DNA of 5,986 nt from Nitrospirota bacterium (lineage in GTDB: Bacteria; Nitrospirota; Thermodesulfovibrionia; Thermodesulfovibrionales; Magnetobacteriaceae): assembly GCA_015232165.1 (NCBI GenBank), contig JADGAE010000126.1, positions 1 through 5,986 on the forward strand. Direction: 5' to 3'. Under the pieces are notes generated by a model that saw only the letters and a program-made list of their open reading frames with translations, was not told where the DNA came from and did not search any database. The position numbers and the translations under genes are program-made. Positions 5,251 through 5,986 of this stretch are shown here, one piece after another (the first letter of the stretch is position 1; the number at the start of each line of letters is the position of its first letter).

Positions 5251-5986
5251 TCACGCTATGGAGATATCGAAGTTTTCTCGCTGCAACTTTGAGTCTGCCT
5301 TGATGATCAGCACAACGTCAAAGGTAACCTCAAACTCCTCCAACCCGTGTCGCTGCTCATCGGAGAGGTAATCGGCGACAATGGGGTGGGCCGTTATGGT
5401 CACCTTGGCACCCTTATGCAGGGGCATACGCTTTAGCTTTCTGAATATTTCGTAGCTGACCGTCTTTGTGGACTTTACAAACCCCTTACCCTCGCACATC
5501 GGACAACTCTCACACAGGGTCCGGCCAAGGCTCTCACGTATGCGCTTCCTGGTCATCTGGATCAGCCCAATCTCAGAAACATTAAATATGGTATTCTTGG
5601 CCCTGTCCTTTTTCATGGTCTCGACAAAGGCCGTGTAGAGCTTTTCCCTGTTTTCGGTTATCTCCATGTCAATAAAGTCGATGATGATGATCCCACCGAG
5701 GTTTCTCAGCCTGATCTGGTAAGCTATCTCCTTGACGGCCTCGAGGTTGGCCTTGAGGATGGTGTCCTCGAGGTCTTCCTTGCCGACATACTTGCCGGTG
5801 TTGACGTCTATAACGGTCATGGCCTCCGTCTGGTCTATAACTATGTAGCCGCCGGACTTTAACCAGACACGCCTGTCAAGCCCCTTGTATACATCAAGCT
5901 CTATGCCAAAGAAGTCAAAGATGGTCTCCCTCCGGTCGTAGAACTCTATCTTGTTGTAGAGCTTTGGAAAGAAGTGTTTGACAAAG
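5251..5986 (-). CDS. rng: Ribonuclease G/E family endoribonuclease, C-terminal part (N-terminus beyond the window)
   Basis: RNase G/E enzymes cleave single-stranded AU-rich RNA, acting in mRNA decay and rRNA or tRNA maturation. The frame is open to the right edge, so 244 C-terminal residues are visible; the ATG at 5820 is internal. VWLKSGGYIVIDQTEAMTVIDVNTG (visible 40-64) leads into the DNase I-like catalytic domain. Asp60 (in VIDVNTG) and Asp103 (in IIDFIDM) are 43 residues apart, matching the magnesium-binding Asp303/Asp346 of E. coli RNase E. Cys161-Pro-Met-Cys164 matches the Zn-link Cys404/Cys407. MTRKR and the ESLGRTLCESCP segment are also typical. The protein ends about 80 residues after the Zn-link in a LIIKADSKLQRENFDI tail, with no long RNase E-style degradosome scaffold, so RNase G is the better label. 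The S1 and 5'-sensor regions lie outside the window. No terminator is seen between its stop codon and the mobile element. Confidence 0.93.
   Translation of the reverse strand, partial: FVKHFFPKLYNKIEFYDRRETIFDFFGIELDVYKGLDRRVWLKSGGYIVIDQTEAMTVIDVNTGKYVGKEDLEDTILKANLEAVKEIAYQIRLRNLGGIIIIDFIDMEITENREKLYTAFVETMKKDRAKNTIFNVSEIGLIQMTRKRIRESLGRTLCESCPMCEGKGFVKSTKTVSYEIFRKLKRMPLHKGAKVTITAHPIVADYLSDEQRHGLEEFEVTFDVVLIIKADSKLQRENFDISIA

Noticed and set aside
1..5986. CRISPR array, tRNA, rRNA or riboswitch
   Set aside because: No regularly spaced direct repeats, cloverleaf or ribosomal sequence was seen, and the leaders in the window are too short for a riboswitch.

Overview
The window is bacterial, of mid-range GC and dense with genes. 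It comes from a chemotactic, Gram-negative-style organism. Evidence is a cheW-cheR-cheD-cheB cluster, a ManC/AlgA-type GDP-mannose enzyme and an RNase E/G-family ribonuclease. The gene set would suit a planctomycete (including anammox lineages), a deltaproteobacterium or a related phylum. Nothing here fixes the taxon, so placement is a weak inference.

Layout. Positions 1-2953 (+ strand) hold the 3' part of cheW, then complete cheR, cheD and cheB. They are tightly packed: 8 bp between cheW and cheR, an 11 bp overlap of cheR and cheD, and 39 bp between cheD and cheB. CheR adds methyl groups to chemoreceptor glutamates, CheB removes them when phosphorylated, CheD deamidates receptor glutamines, and CheW couples receptors to CheA. 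This is the adaptation half of a chemotaxis pathway; CheA, CheY and receptors are not in the window. A short hairpin at 2967-2983 lies between converging cheB (+) and manC (-). It looks like a bidirectional terminator, stronger on the minus strand.

Positions 3055-4980 (- strand) hold a two-gene sugar-nucleotide unit. It comprises a cupin-type dTDP-sugar 3,5-epimerase-like protein followed, after a 42 bp gap, by a full-length bifunctional mannose-1-phosphate guanylyltransferase/mannose-6-phosphate isomerase that starts with TTG. A good sigma70-like promoter (TTGACA, 18 bp, TGA-TATCAT) sits directly against the epimerase start codon, so the mRNA should be leaderless or nearly so. A weaker promoter-like sequence in the gap points the opposite way, into the epimerase gene.

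The most interesting stretch is the gap at 4981-5250. It contains a compact non-coding mobile element of 155 bp (5035-5189). The element has imperfect 21 bp terminal inverted repeats and is bounded by a perfect 8 bp direct repeat, GTTAAAAC, so it looks like a MITE. Inside are two hairpins. One is a textbook intrinsic terminator on the minus strand: a 12 bp stem followed by seven U. The element landed between the RNase gene and the polysaccharide promoter, and probably stops read-through from one into the other.

Positions 5251-5986 (- strand) hold the C-terminal half of an RNase G/E-family ribonuclease, which runs off the right edge.
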